64,000 nucleotides of DNA from Thioalkalivibrio sp. ALJ7 (lineage in GTDB: Bacteria; Pseudomonadota; Gammaproteobacteria; Ectothiorhodospirales; Ectothiorhodospiraceae). The position numbers were made by a program, and so were the translations under genes. The notes under the pieces are model-generated. The model was not told the origin of the DNA, ran no database searches, and saw nothing but the letters and a program-made list of their open reading frames with translations. Below, piece after piece: positions 46,650-58,966 of this stretch; the stretch's first letter is position 1, and every line of letters begins with the position of its first letter. The stretch lies in NCBI RefSeq assembly GCF_000376865.1, contig NZ_AQXQ01000005.1, forward strand, positions 45,208 through 109,207, written 5' to 3'.

Positions 46650-47812
46650 GCCAGGGCCTTCTTCAGTGCCATGAGAAACCGATCATTGTCCTCCGGCGTT
46701 GAAACCGTCACGCGCAGATGCCCAGGAAGACCGTAGTTCTCGACCGGGCGCGTGATGACCCCTTCGCGCAGCATCACGTCGTATACGGGGCCGGGGTCTC
46801 GGCCGGTGTCGAAAGTCACGAAATTGCCCACCGAAGGGATCACACGCAGCCCCATCTCGCGCAGGGCCTCGCTCACCTGGCGCACGCCCGCCCGGTTGAT
46901 GGCGACCGATTTTGCCACGTGTGCGGCATCATCCAGGGCCGCCAAACCGGCTGCCTGGGCCACTGCGTTTACGTTGAACGGCTGACGAACCCGATTCAAC
47001 AGCTCTGCAACGCCCGGTGAGCTGACCGCGTAGCCGAGCCGCAAACCGGCAAGGCCCTGGATCTTGGAAAAGGTTCGCGTCACGATCAGATTCGGAAAGC
47101 GATCCAGCCACTGCGTCGTGTCGGGATAGCTGGCTTCTTCAACGTACTCGAAGTACGCCTCGTCGACTACGATCACGGTGGTAGCAGGCATCGCGGCCAC
47201 GAATGCCTCAAGCGCCGCTGTGTCCAGCCAGGTGCCGGTAGGATTGTTCGGGTTGGCCACGAAGACCACGCGCACATCGGCATTCACGCGCGACTGCATC
47301 GCGGCAAGGTCGTGTCCAAAAGGCTGCGCGGGATGATCGGCGGGCAGCGCTGGCGCCACCCGTGCTTCAGCGTTGACCGCCTGTGTAACCAGCGGATAGA
47401 CCGCGAACGCATGCGCCGAAAACACGGCGGCCCGACCCGGCGCCAGCCAAGTGCGGGCAATCAGTTCCAGCACCTCGTTGGAGCCGTTGCCCAAGGTAAT
47501 CTGCTCCGGGGCAACACCATGGCGTTCGGCCAGCCGGGACTTCAGTTCAAAACCGTTTCCGTCGGGATAGACATGGGCATCGGCCAGCGCCGCATGGCCA
47601 GCCTCCACCGCCAGCGGTGACGGGCCCAGTGGATTCTCGTTGGAGGCCAACTTAATTGCCTGAGTGATCCCCAGTTCACGCTCCAGCGTGGCCACTGGCT
47701 TGCCCGGCTGGTAGGGACTCAGCCTCTGGACCCCGGCGACCGCAAGGGTCACCGGATCAAAGTCCACACGGGCCGGGTCGGCCTGACCCGATACGGAAGG
47801 ATTGGATGCCAT
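46646..47812 (-). CDS. hisC: Histidinol-phosphate aminotransferase (HisC2 type)
   Basis: PLP aminotransferase of the class I/II fold. In this genomic setting (between pheA and tyrA) the paralogue is often used for aromatic amino acids as well as histidinol phosphate. 388 residues: KLASNENPLGPSP near 50, PDGNGFELKSRLA near 82, FVANPNNPTGTW near 185, VVDEAYFEYVEE near 218, and the PLP Lys in TFSKIQGLAGLRLGYA near 250. The usual Tyr or Phe after SK(A/I) is Gln. ATG 47812 lies 44 bases after the pheA stop. It is part of the aromatic run and couples to tyrA. Other his genes are absent. Confidence 0.88.
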   Translation of the reverse strand: MASNPSVSGQADPARVDFDPVTLAVAGVQRLSPYQPGKPVATLERELGITQAIKLASNENPLGPSPLAVEAGHAALADAHVYPDGNGFELKSRLAERHGVAPEQITLGNGSNEVLELIARTWLAPGRAAVFSAHAFAVYPLVTQAVNAEARVAPALPADHPAQPFGHDLAAMQSRVNADVRVVFVANPNNPTGTWLDTAALEAFVAAMPATTVIVVDEAYFEYVEEASYPDTTQWLDRFPNLIVTRTFSKIQGLAGLRLGYAVSSPGVAELLNRVRQPFNVNAVAQAAGLAALDDAAHVAKSVAINRAGVRQVSEALREMGLRVIPSVGNFVTFDTGRDPGPVYDVMLREGVITRPVENYGLPGHLRVTVSTPEDNDRFLMALKKALA

Positions 47813-47856
47813 TGGGGATGCCTCGGCGTGTCAGGTAGAAGATTCAGGAACGCAAT

Positions 47857-48972
47857 TCAGGTCGCGGCTTGGGGATAACTTCCCAGCACCTTGACCGTGT
47901 CCGCGCTTGCGCGCAGCTGTTCCAGGCAATCACGGATCAACGGGTCTTGCTGATGTCCGATCAGGTCGAGGAAGAAGACGTAGTTCCAAGGCGTGCAACG
48001 CGAAGGCCGCGACTCAATCCGGGTCAGGCTGACCCCCGCCTCCGCGATCGGCTTCAACAGCGAGTACAACGAACCGGGCCGATTCGCAGTACTCAGCATC
48101 ACCGAGGTCCGGTCCGCGCCACTGGGCTCGGTGGTGCCGGAGCCAATAATCAGGAAACGGGTGGTGTTGTCGGCGCGATCTTCCACGTGTGGCACACGTA
48201 CCGGGAGCTGGTAATGATCCGCGGCCGCCTGGCTTGCCAGCGCCGCCACCGTGGGATCGGTCGCGGCGATCTCCGCCGCGCGGGCATTGCTGGACACCGC
48301 CTCGCGTTCGGCGTGCGCCAACTCGTTGTCCAGCCATTGTCGGCATTGCGCCAGCGCCTGGGCATGGGCCAGCACCCGCCGCACCTGACCCAACTCCTCC
48401 GCATGGGACAGCAGATGATGATGAATCGGGGTAATCACCTCGCCACAGATCTGCAGAGAAGAATCCATGAAACAGTCGACGGTGTGGGTCACTACACCCT
48501 CCGAGCTGTTCTCGATGGGCACAACCCCAAACTGGGCGCGCCCCGTCTCCACCGCACCAAACACGGCGTCGATGGAGGCAAGGGGCTGGGTCTCCACCGC
48601 ATGACCAAAGTGCTTGCGAGCCGCCAAATGGGTAAAGGTTCCCACCGGCCCCAGATAAGCCACGTTAAGCGGATACTCCAGCGCCAGACACTCCGACATG
48701 ATCTCGCGAAACAGTCGGGTGATGGCTTCCGCCGAAAGCGGCCCAGGGTTTTGCTCTCGCACCCGACGCAGGATCTCGGCTTCCCGTTCCGGGCGGTAGA
48801 ATACGGGATTGCTCTCTTGGCTACGTTTGACCCGCGCCACCGCCTCGGCACACCGGGCACGCTCGCTCAGATGCACCAGTAACTCACTGTCCAGCGCGTC
48901 AATGCGCGCCCGCAGCGCGGCGAGATCGTCCAGTTCCTCGGGGGACTGGTGCGAATGCTGATCTCCAGCCAC
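47857..48972 (-). CDS. pheA: Bifunctional chorismate mutase/prephenate dehydratase
   Basis: Converts chorismate to prephenate and then to phenylpyruvate. 371 residues: AroQ chorismate mutase (about 12-95, with LRARIDALDSELL and YRPEREAEILRRV), prephenate dehydratase (about 100-280, YLGPVGTFTHLAA, VPIENSSEGVV, and the catalytic Thr-Arg-Phe in ADNTTRFLII), and a C-terminal ACT domain (about 290-365) with the phenylalanine-binding ESRPSR motif. The start is GTG at 48972; no ATG is available before the conserved LRARI helix, and no strong Shine-Dalgarno is seen, the serA stop being three bases upstream. Feedback inhibition by Phe is expected from the ACT motif. Confidence 0.93.
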   Translation of the reverse strand: MAGDQHSHQSPEELDDLAALRARIDALDSELLVHLSERARCAEAVARVKRSQESNPVFYRPEREAEILRRVREQNPGPLSAEAITRLFREIMSECLALEYPLNVAYLGPVGTFTHLAARKHFGHAVETQPLASIDAVFGAVETGRAQFGVVPIENSSEGVVTHTVDCFMDSSLQICGEVITPIHHHLLSHAEELGQVRRVLAHAQALAQCRQWLDNELAHAEREAVSSNARAAEIAATDPTVAALASQAAADHYQLPVRVPHVEDRADNTTRFLIIGSGTTEPSGADRTSVMLSTANRPGSLYSLLKPIAEAGVSLTRIESRPSRCTPWNYVFFLDLIGHQQDPLIRDCLEQLRASADTVKVLGSYPQAAT

Positions 48973-48975
48973 GAT

Positions 48976-50139
48976 CTACAACACCCGCGCCCGCAACACG
49001 CCGTCGATGTCGTGCAGTGCGCTTAGGGTCGCCGGGTCAGGGTGCCCATCCACATCCAGCAAGGTATAGGCCAGATCCCCGCGAGAATCGTTCATCAGAT
49101 GCAGAATGTTGATATTTGATTCACCCAGGGTGTGCGAGATGCGCCCCACCCGGTCTGGAAGGTTCTGGTTGATGATGGCGATGCGGGTATCGCCCTTGCG
49201 GTCCAGGACCAGGGTTGGGAGATTCACCGAATTCACGACGTTGCCGTTTTCCAGGTAGTCGCGTAGCTGATCCGCGATCATTATCGCGCAGTTCTCTTCG
49301 GACTCGGTCGTCGAGGCCCCCAGATGCGGCAAGGTGATCACCCGCGGGTGTCCGACCATGCCCTGAACGGGAAAGTCGGTGACGTAGGCGTGCAGACGCT
49401 CACTGTCCAGGCCCTCGCGCACGGCCTCGTCGTCCACGATGCCTTCGCGCGCCAGATTCAACACCATTGCCCCAGAATTCATCCCTGCCAGGGTCTTGGC
49501 ATTGACCAGATTCGCGGTGTTCTCCGTCAGTGGCACATGCACGGTCACCGCATCGGCCCCTTCCAGTGCCGCCTCGACCGATCGGGCGCGTTCGATGCCT
49601 GAGTGCAGGCGCCAGGCGTTTTCCACAGTCACCTTGGGATCGAACCCCACGACCTCCATCCCCAGCGCCCGTGCCGCATTGGCCACGCCCACGCCGATCG
49701 CACCAAGGCCGAGTACCGCCAACCGGCGTCCAGGCAGTTCAAAGCCGGTGAACTTCTTCTTGCCCTGCTCTACCGCGGACATGAAGTCTTCCTTGGTCGG
49801 GTCGAGCTCCCGGACATAGCCAGCGGCCGGCAACAAATTGCGCGCGCCCAGCAGAAGGCCGGCGATCACCAATTCCTTCACTGCGTTGGCATTCGCTCCG
49901 GGGGCGTTGAAGACCGCTACGCCACGCTCGGACAGCGCCTGCACCGGAATATTGTTCACTCCGCTACCAGCACGACCGACGGCCAGCACCGATTGCGGAA
50001 TCTCCACCGAATGCAGGTCGAACGACCGCAGCATCAGTGCATCGGGGTTGTTGAGGTCCGACGCTACTTCGTAATGGTCGCGCGGGAAACGGTCCAGTCC
50101 GCGCACCGCGATGTTGTTGTAGGTCTGAATTCGGTACAT
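48976..50139 (-). CDS. serA: D-3-phosphoglycerate dehydrogenase
   Basis: First step of the phosphorylated serine pathway. 387 residues: substrate domain with AVGRAGSGVNNIPV near 55, NAD fold VLGLGAIGVGVANAARALGM near 142, catalytic Arg in NLAREGIVDD near 232, and His in TLPHLGASTTESEENCA near 280, ending in an ACT domain (about 315-385). ATG 50139 is well spaced from AGGAGG; GTG one codon earlier is too close. The gene sits between serC and pheA: in Pseudomonas serC is followed directly by pheA, so serA has joined its pathway partner here. It follows serC by 49 bases. Confidence 0.94.
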   Translation of the reverse strand: MYRIQTYNNIAVRGLDRFPRDHYEVASDLNNPDALMLRSFDLHSVEIPQSVLAVGRAGSGVNNIPVQALSERGVAVFNAPGANANAVKELVIAGLLLGARNLLPAAGYVRELDPTKEDFMSAVEQGKKKFTGFELPGRRLAVLGLGAIGVGVANAARALGMEVVGFDPKVTVENAWRLHSGIERARSVEAALEGADAVTVHVPLTENTANLVNAKTLAGMNSGAMVLNLAREGIVDDEAVREGLDSERLHAYVTDFPVQGMVGHPRVITLPHLGASTTESEENCAIMIADQLRDYLENGNVVNSVNLPTLVLDRKGDTRIAIINQNLPDRVGRISHTLGESNINILHLMNDSRGDLAYTLLDVDGHPDPATLSALHDIDGVLRARVL

Positions 50140-50188
50140 CACGACCTCCTGGCCCGGTGGTTACGCCGGTGATTGCGGTTCAACGGGA

Positions 50189-51267
50189 TCAGGCGTGGCG
50201 GTTCTCAAAATCCGCCATGAACTCGATCAGGCCATCCACTGCGCTCTCCGGCACCGCGTTGTAGATACTGGCGCGCATACCGCCCACGGAGCGATGCCCC
50301 TTCAGGGAGGACAATCCTGCCGCATCGGCCTCATTCAGGAACGTACCGTCCAGGGAGTCATCCGCGAGGATAAACGGCACGTTCATCCACGACCGGGCCG
50401 AGGGCTCCACCGGATTCCGGTAGAAGGCCGAATTGTCGACGTAATGATAGAGCTTGGCGGCCTTGCGCTCGTTGATCTCCGCCATTTTTTCGAGGCCACC
50501 CTGCTCCAGCAGCCACTCAAACACCAACCCGGCCAGATACCAGCCAAAGGTCGGCGGGGTGTTGTACATCGAGTCGTTCTTCGCCTGCAGCGCCCAGTCC
50601 AATACCGCCGGCACGGGGGCCTGCCTGTCACGCTCCAGCAGATCGTTACGCACGATCACCACGGTCAGGCCAGCCGGCCCGATGTTCTTCTGAGCCCCGG
50701 CGTAGATCACGCCGAACCGCGACACGTCGATCGGCCGCGACAGAATGGTAGAGGACATGTCCGCCACCAGCGGCACGCCCCCGACATCCGGGATGTCGGG
50801 GAACTCAACCCCGCCGATGGTCTCGTTCGGGGTGTAATGCACGTAGGCGGCATTCGGATCGAGGTTCCAGGAGGCACGATCCGGGATCGAGTCATACCCG
50901 CTGGCCTGCGAGCTGGCCACGATATTGACCGACCCGTACTTCTGGGCCTCCTTGATCGCCTTGCCCGACCAGGCACCGGTGTCGATGTAGTCCATACCCT
51001 GGCCATTGGCGAGGTTCAGGGGGATGGCCGCAAACTGCCCGGTGGCACCCCCCTGCAGGAACAAAACGGTGTAGTTGTCGGGGATGTTCATCAGCTTGCG
51101 CAGATCCTGCTCGGCCTTTTCGGCGACCGCCATGAACGGCTTGCCGCGATGGCTCATCTCCATCACCGACATCCCGGAACCACGGAAATCCAGCAGCTCG
51201 TCGCGGGCGCGTTCCAGCACCGCTTGAGGCAGAGCCGCCGGCCCTGCGCTGAAATTCATCACTCGCG

Positions 51268-51271
<4 letters not shown>
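50189..51271 (-). CDS. serC: Phosphoserine aminotransferase
   Basis: Transaminates 3-phosphohydroxypyruvate to phosphoserine and also serves pyridoxal phosphate synthesis. 360 residues: [10 protein letters not shown] at the start, [17 protein letters not shown] near 70, [17 protein letters not shown] near 145, [16 protein letters not shown] near 170, and the PLP Lys in [17 protein letters not shown] near 193. C-terminal [15 protein letters not shown] carries the phosphate-binding Arg. ATG 51271 overlaps the gyrA stop (ATGA). With serA next, two of three serine-pathway genes are together; serB is not in the window. Confidence 0.96.
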
Positions 51272-53886
<2,615 letters not shown>

Positions 53887-53920
53887 CGAGAGTTACGCCG
53901 TCCGTCTGAACAAGCTCGCG

Positions 53921-53926
53921 ATGATA
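53921..53926 (-). promoter_or_regulatory. -10-like box of the gyrA operon
   Basis: TATCAT on the minus strand, 35 bases before the gyrA ATG; the -35 match (GTCCCT/TCCCTT) is poor, as in supercoiling-sensitive gyr promoters. Confidence 0.4.
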
Positions 53927-54028
53927 CCACAGGGGTGACCACAAGGGACGGCCTTTTCGCCCCTCAAAACGGTTCTCCGAGCCTCTCAGGCCCTTATCGG
54001 CTTCATGCAGCCCCGTATTGGGCGGCTG

Positions 54029-55096
54029 TCAGACAAGCGAGCCGGTCTCCGCAGGCTCCCGCAACACAGCCAGACGCTCCATTGTGGGCGCCTCGACCAC
54101 GCCGCTTTCGGTCACAATGGCGTCAATCAGGTCCGCCGGGGTGACATCAAACGCCGGGTTGAACCCGCGAGCGCCATCGGCGGCAACACGCTGCCCCCCA
54201 AGCGCCAGCACCTCGTCCTCACCCCGCTGCTCGATGGGGATGCCATCACCATTCGGCATATCAAAGTCGATGGTCGCCACGGGCGCCGCCACCATGAAGC
54301 GCACCCCGTGGGCACGTGCCAGAACCGCCAGTGCATAGGTGCCGATCTTGTTCGCGGTATCACCATTGGCGGCAATCCGGTCCGCGCCCACAATCACCCA
54401 GCCGATCTGGCCAGAACGCAGGAGACTGGCGGCTGCACCTTCGCACAGAACCTGGACCGGGATCCCGTCATGGACCAGCTCCCAGGCGGTCAGGCGACTG
54501 CCCTGCAACCAGGGGCGGGTCTCGTCGGCAAAAACCTCTTCGATGCGGCCGGCATCCCAAGCCGCCCGGATCACACCGAGTGCCGTGCCATAGCCTCCGG
54601 TTGCCAGAGAGCCGGTATTGCAATGGGTCAGGACCCCGCGCCCCGGCTCAATCAGCTCCGCACCCAGTGCACCCATGTTTCGATTGCCCGCGATATCCGC
54701 ATCGAGCATTCGCTGGGCCGCCGCTGTGGTCGCGGCTACAGCGGCTTCGGCACTGGCACTGGCCGTCACTTCGGCCTGCATGCGATCCAGGGCCCAGAAC
54801 AGATTAACGGCGGTGGGTCGCGCACCCCTCAAGGTCTCGACATCACCCGCCACCCGCGCGCGCCAGTCGTCATGTCCCTGGGCCTGCTGACAGGCCAGCA
54901 CCACCCCAAAGGCCGCGGTGATGCCGATTGCCGGCGCGCCACGCACCACCATGTCGCGGATCGCTTCCGCAACCGCGGGGGCGGCATCGTACGTCTGCCA
55001 AAGGGTCTCCTGCGGGAGCCGTCGTTGGTCCAGCAGCTGCAACTGGCCCTTCGCAAATCGGATCGGGCGAATGGTATCGGAGTGTACTTTTTTCAT
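54029..55096 (-). CDS. mtnA: S-methyl-5-thioribose-1-phosphate isomerase
   Basis: Isomerises methylthioribose-1-phosphate to methylthioribulose-1-phosphate in methylthioadenosine salvage. 355 residues, eIF2B-like fold: VRGAPAIGITAAFG near 51, LTHCNTGSLAT near 155 (catalytic Cys), ETRPWLQGSRLTAWEL near 192, VGADRIAANGDTANKIGTY near 238 (catalytic Asp) and NPAFDVTPADLI near 320. The gyrA-mtnA adjacency is the same as in Pseudomonas, where an MTA deaminase gene follows; here comEC does. It lies 12 bases after comEC on the same strand. Shine-Dalgarno is weak. Confidence 0.94.
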   Translation of the reverse strand: MKKVHSDTIRPIRFAKGQLQLLDQRRLPQETLWQTYDAAPAVAEAIRDMVVRGAPAIGITAAFGVVLACQQAQGHDDWRARVAGDVETLRGARPTAVNLFWALDRMQAEVTASASAEAAVAATTAAAQRMLDADIAGNRNMGALGAELIEPGRGVLTHCNTGSLATGGYGTALGVIRAAWDAGRIEEVFADETRPWLQGSRLTAWELVHDGIPVQVLCEGAAASLLRSGQIGWVIVGADRIAANGDTANKIGTYALAVLARAHGVRFMVAAPVATIDFDMPNGDGIPIEQRGEDEVLALGGQRVAADGARGFNPAFDVTPADLIDAIVTESGVVEAPTMERLAVLREPAETGSLV

Positions 55097-55108
55097 GTGC
55101 TCATTCTA

Positions 55109-57478
55109 TCAGGGCGGCCCCGCCGAGCGCCCAGTTTGGCAGCCTTCCCGAGGGATGGGCGTGGTGGGAACGGTGGTATGCCACAGGCGGCGGCTCTGGG
55201 CACGATTTCCAGGCGTCACCCTCAATTCCGTATCCGCCTCCAGTCGCAGGGCGCCCTGTACGCCGGTTTCCTGCAACGGGATGCAGGCGGCCACCAGCCG
55301 CTGGCGAACCGACTCGGCCAGGCCCCGACGCTGACCATCGGTGCTCGCCCATGCGATTTGCGGCCGGGCATCGTCCAGCCAACCCCGGCTCAAGCTATCC
55401 GCGCCGGCCCCACGTGGCACTACCAGTAAGTCGCTCTCCCGGATCGTCGCCGACCGCCGCATCAGGATCGCCTCGCCCAGTCCCGACAGGCCCCCGGTCA
55501 GAACCAGCCGTACGCCTCCTGCCGTCTCGACCGCCAGTACACACGACGCGGAGGCCTGGTCATTCCATCCAGGCGGGGGGTGTAGCACCTCGAAGCGCAC
55601 CCCATCCCACTCCCATTGCTGTCCGGCTCGGCATTGCCGTTCGTTGTGTGTTTCCGGACGACGCCGCAGAACCTCCGTCACGGGCACTGCGTCGCGAACC
55701 GCAGGAGCACCCCCGGCATGGGCGGCATGCTCATGGCTTAGAATCATTCGGTCCAGATGCCGTAGCCCCGATGCACGCAGGGCCGGCACAACGATCTGCT
55801 CTCCTGCACTGAAACCGTCGTCCCGTCCAAACCCGGCATCGAACAGCAAGGCATGTCCACGGGTCTGCAACAACACAGACTGGCTATTCCCCACATCCAG
55901 CAGCTGAGCTCGCAAGGCGCCCTCCGCGATGTCCGGTCGCAACGGCAACACCAGCGCCAGCCCCACCAGCAGAGTCCAGACCGCCCCTAACCGCAGCCGG
56001 GGCTGCAAGGCGAGCAGTACCCCCAAACCGCCCAACAGGCTCGCGGCAAGGGGCACTCGCCGCTCGTCAACCAGTACCGGAAGCGCAGACAGTCGCTCCA
56101 GCAACACCAGCAGCATGGTCAGAACGCCGTCACCAAGGTAAAGAAACGGGGCACCCAGTGGGGTCCACAACGCACTGAGCCCCGCGCCCACCAACAACAC
56201 CGGCAACACCAGAAGGCTGATCACGGGTACCGCGACCAGATTCGCAACCGGCGCGATCCAGGACCCCAGCTGGAACCAGGCCAGACTGAGAGGCAACATG
56301 GCGAGGGCCAGCATCACCTGGATGGTCCCGGCCTCGCGCCATCCCGGCCGGCGAGTGCGTCCCTGCAATAGCAGCAAAATGACCGTGACCGCGCCGAAGG
56401 AGAACCAAAAACCGGGCGCCAGAACGCTGGCCGGCTGCCAGACCACCACCGCAATGGCCGCCAGCATTAATCCGCGCCAGGCGAAGGCCTCACGGCGCCA
56501 CAACAAGGCCGCCATGAAGGCGCCGAGCATGATCACGGCGCGTTGGGTGGGAATACTGAACCCTGCCATGGCCGCATAGATCACAGCTCCAAAGAGACCC
56601 GCGAGCGCCATGAAAGCGGCCTTTCTGGCCACGCCCTGAAGGGCTCGCGACACGGACCACAAACCACCCGCCAGCAAACCCACGAACCCCGCCACCAGGC
56701 CCACATGAAGCCCGGAAATCGCCATCAGGTGGTTGGTCCCGGTGCGCAGAAACGCCTGCCACTCTCGAGACGTCATGCCCTGGCGATCACCAATGACCAG
56801 GGCCTGGATCAAGCCTGGATGATTCAGACTTGGCGCCGCGCGCTCCATGCGGTCGCGCAACCAGCCCCGCCCATGGTGCAGACGTGCCCGCCAACGGATC
56901 GTGGTCGATAGTGGAACGGCCTCCTTAAGGGGTGTCCATTCCAATAGGGTTCCGGAACCGTGCAACCCCTCACGGTAATACCAACCCGCACGATCAAAGC
57001 CTCCGGGATTCGAGCGGCCAGCGGCAGGCCGCAAGCGCAGGGCCATTCGTGCCCGAGTCCCTGCGACGATCTCCGGTCGCCCAGGATAGGCCGTCACCAA
57101 TAAATCGCGGGCGGATACGTCCTCCGGCCCCGACAGCACTGCATCCACCGTGATCCGAAAGCGGCTGCGATGCTCGAGATGTTCCGGCAAGCTGGTGACC
57201 GTTGCCGAAACGACGATCTCCTCACCCGCAAGCGAGGGCTTCACCACCTGTTTGAGCCAAGTGCCGGCCGTCACGAAAACCAAGGCCCAGGCCAGGAGGG
57301 CACCGGCTGCGGTGGCGACGAACACCCGGATCGGAAGCTTCAAATGCCGCGCGGCGGCGAGGATGAACAAACCCGTCAGCGCAAGAGCCACGACGTGCGA
57401 TGCAGTCAGCTGGGGTAGCTCCGACTGACGGTGCAGCCACCAGGCGACCAGTAGCAACCCCAACGTAAAGCCTTTCAT
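55109..57478 (-). CDS. comEC: ComEC/Rec2 family DNA-uptake channel with degenerate nuclease-like domain
   Basis: Inner-membrane channel that imports single-stranded DNA in transformation. 789 residues: several N-terminal helices, an OB-fold region (about 75-190), the Competence membrane domain (about 220-510; HPGLIQALVIGDRQGM, FLRTGTNHLMAISGLHVGLV, GFSIPTQRAVIML) and a C-terminal metallo-beta-lactamase-type domain (about 540-770). In the last, the HxDxDH motif is SHEHAAHAGG, the usual TGD is TGG (LVLTGGLS), and the usual PHHGS is PRGAG, so nearly all metal ligands are lost while the fold is still recognisable. ATG 57478 aligns with the family start; the frame further up is not conserved. It diverges from the DUF2062 gene. 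Confidence 0.9.
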   Translation of the reverse strand: MKGFTLGLLLVAWWLHRQSELPQLTASHVVALALTGLFILAAARHLKLPIRVFVATAAGALLAWALVFVTAGTWLKQVVKPSLAGEEIVVSATVTSLPEHLEHRSRFRITVDAVLSGPEDVSARDLLVTAYPGRPEIVAGTRARMALRLRPAAGRSNPGGFDRAGWYYREGLHGSGTLLEWTPLKEAVPLSTTIRWRARLHHGRGWLRDRMERAAPSLNHPGLIQALVIGDRQGMTSREWQAFLRTGTNHLMAISGLHVGLVAGFVGLLAGGLWSVSRALQGVARKAAFMALAGLFGAVIYAAMAGFSIPTQRAVIMLGAFMAALLWRREAFAWRGLMLAAIAVVVWQPASVLAPGFWFSFGAVTVILLLLQGRTRRPGWREAGTIQVMLALAMLPLSLAWFQLGSWIAPVANLVAVPVISLLVLPVLLVGAGLSALWTPLGAPFLYLGDGVLTMLLVLLERLSALPVLVDERRVPLAASLLGGLGVLLALQPRLRLGAVWTLLVGLALVLPLRPDIAEGALRAQLLDVGNSQSVLLQTRGHALLFDAGFGRDDGFSAGEQIVVPALRASGLRHLDRMILSHEHAAHAGGAPAVRDAVPVTEVLRRRPETHNERQCRAGQQWEWDGVRFEVLHPPPGWNDQASASCVLAVETAGGVRLVLTGGLSGLGEAILMRRSATIRESDLLVVPRGAGADSLSRGWLDDARPQIAWASTDGQRRGLAESVRQRLVAACIPLQETGVQGALRLEADTELRVTPGNRAQSRRLWHTTVPTTPIPREGCQTGRSAGPP

Positions 57479-57624
57479 TGCGGGGCACCGGACGCCGTCG
57501 CGTGGGTGTGACCCAAAATCGGCACAGGGACATCGCCGCGCAGCGGCCAGGCAAAATCGGCGAGAATGCAGGGAACGTGCGTGGCAGCGTGCCCGCGCCA
57601 GGCGTACCATCGGCAGCGCGGAAC

Positions 57625-58224
57625 ATGGCAAGACACATCTTCAAGAGAATGTTTCCCGGCATGGAACACATGCGCGGGCACAAGGCCCTCGCCCCGCTGG
57701 GCCCACGCCTGGGGTCGCCTGATCTTTGGCATCTGAACCGCCGCTCCGTGGCTGGTGCGTTTGCCGTTGGGCTTTTCGTGGCCTTCCTGCCACTGCCCAT
57801 GCAGATGCTGATCGCGGCCGCCATCGCCCTCGTGGTCCGCGTCAATCTGCCGATATCGGTGATCCTGGTATGGATTTCCAACCCGGTCACCATGCCCCCC
57901 ATGTTGTATACGGCCTACACGATCGGCCGCAAGCTGCTGGACGAACCGCGGCGGGATATACACCTGGACTGGAACTGGGAGTGGTTCACCACCGAACTGC
58001 TGACGATCTGGCAGCCCCTGTTGTTGGGCAGTGTTCTGCTGGGAGCCGTCGCGAGTCTATCCGGATACCTGTTCGTACGATTCTTGTGGCGCCTGAACGT
58101 CGCCCAACGCATGCGTAGCCGGCGCTACCTGCGACGCCTTCGAAAGGAACTCGCAGAACGCGAAACCGCGGAACAAGACCGCCAACGGCAAGCGAAGGAT
58201 CAGGAACCGCCTTCGTTCAAGTAA
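57625..58224 (+). CDS. DUF2062 membrane protein
   Basis: A 199-residue inner-membrane protein of unknown function with about three membrane segments (roughly 42-66, 76-96 and 132-157). The DUF2062 signature is clear: LNRRSVAGAFAVGLFVAFLP followed by PMQMLIAAAIALVVRVNLPI and VWISNPVTMPPMLY, the conserved Asn-Pro in the middle. The C-terminus is a basic/acidic helix (RRYLRRLRKELAERETAEQD). It is found next to comEC in many proteobacteria, as here (divergent, 146-base gap), but no role is established. ATG 57625 starts just before the family block; longer starts are not supported. Confidence 0.88.
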   Translation: MARHIFKRMFPGMEHMRGHKALAPLGPRLGSPDLWHLNRRSVAGAFAVGLFVAFLPLPMQMLIAAAIALVVRVNLPISVILVWISNPVTMPPMLYTAYTIGRKLLDEPRRDIHLDWNWEWFTTELLTIWQPLLLGSVLLGAVASLSGYLFVRFLWRLNVAQRMRSRRYLRRLRKELAERETAEQDRQRQAKDQEPPSFK

Positions 58225-58249
58225 CCCGCCTCACCGAAATGCGTCGGGC

Positions 58250-58966
58250 CTAGCCGCTCGCCAGTTGCCCATCCAGGGGCTTTTGCTCGAGATGCCCCTT
58301 GACCAGTTGCACCGATCGATCAAGCTCGCGAGCCAGGGTGATGTCATGCGTCACGAGCGCCAACGCCGTCCCGGTCGAACGGTTCATCGCCCGTAGCAGC
58401 TCGAACACCTGGGCCGCGCGTTCCTGATCGAGGTTGCCGGTAGGCTCATCGGCCAGAATCGCCGATGGCCGGGTAACCAAGGCTCGGGCAATCGCCACGC
58501 GTTGGCGCTCCCCTCCCGACAGCTCGGAGGGCTTGTGGTCCAGGCGATGCCCCAAATCCACCTGTTGCAACCAATGCTGCGATTCCTCGCGCGCGCGGCG
58601 GTTGCTCATCCGCCGAATGAGTAGCGGCAAAGCGACGTTTTCCGCCGCCGTAAGCTCCGGCAGCAGATGATGGAACTGATAGACGAATCCAAGGTGCTTG
58701 TTGCGCAGGTGTCCGCGACGCGCTTCGCTCATTCGGGTCCAGTCGGTCCCGAGCAGCCGCACCTCGCCCGCTGTCGGCCGGTCCAGGCCGCCAAGCAGAT
58801 GCAGCAACGTGCTCTTGCCACTGCCCGAGGCGCCAATAATTGCCGTCTGGTCACCCGGCTGCAGAGCAAAGTTGACGCCACTGAGCACCGCAACATCCAG
58901 TTTGCCGTCGCGAAAACGTCGCTCGAGCCCGCGGGCCTCGAGCACTGGGGTCTGGGCCTCAGTCAT
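58250..58966 (-). CDS. lolD: Lipoprotein-releasing system ATP-binding protein LolD
   Basis: ATPase of the ABC transporter that extracts outer-membrane lipoproteins from the inner membrane and hands them to LolA. 238 residues: Walker [19 protein letters not shown] near 42, Q-loop [17 protein letters not shown] near 95, signature [15 protein letters not shown] near 148, Walker [13 protein letters not shown] near 170 and H-loop LVTHD near 205. The FHHLLPE segment after the Q-loop is the LolD-specific contact with the permease. ATG 58966 overlaps the permease gene by eight bases. Confidence 0.94.
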   Translation of the reverse strand: MTEAQTPVLEARGLERRFRDGKLDVAVLSGVNFALQPGDQTAIIGASGSGKSTLLHLLGGLDRPTAGEVRLLGTDWTRMSEARRGHLRNKHLGFVYQFHHLLPELTAAENVALPLLIRRMSNRRAREESQHWLQQVDLGHRLDHKPSELSGGERQRVAIARALVTRPSAILADEPTGNLDQERAAQVFELLRAMNRSTGTALALVTHDITLARELDRSVQLVKGHLEQKPLDGQLASG

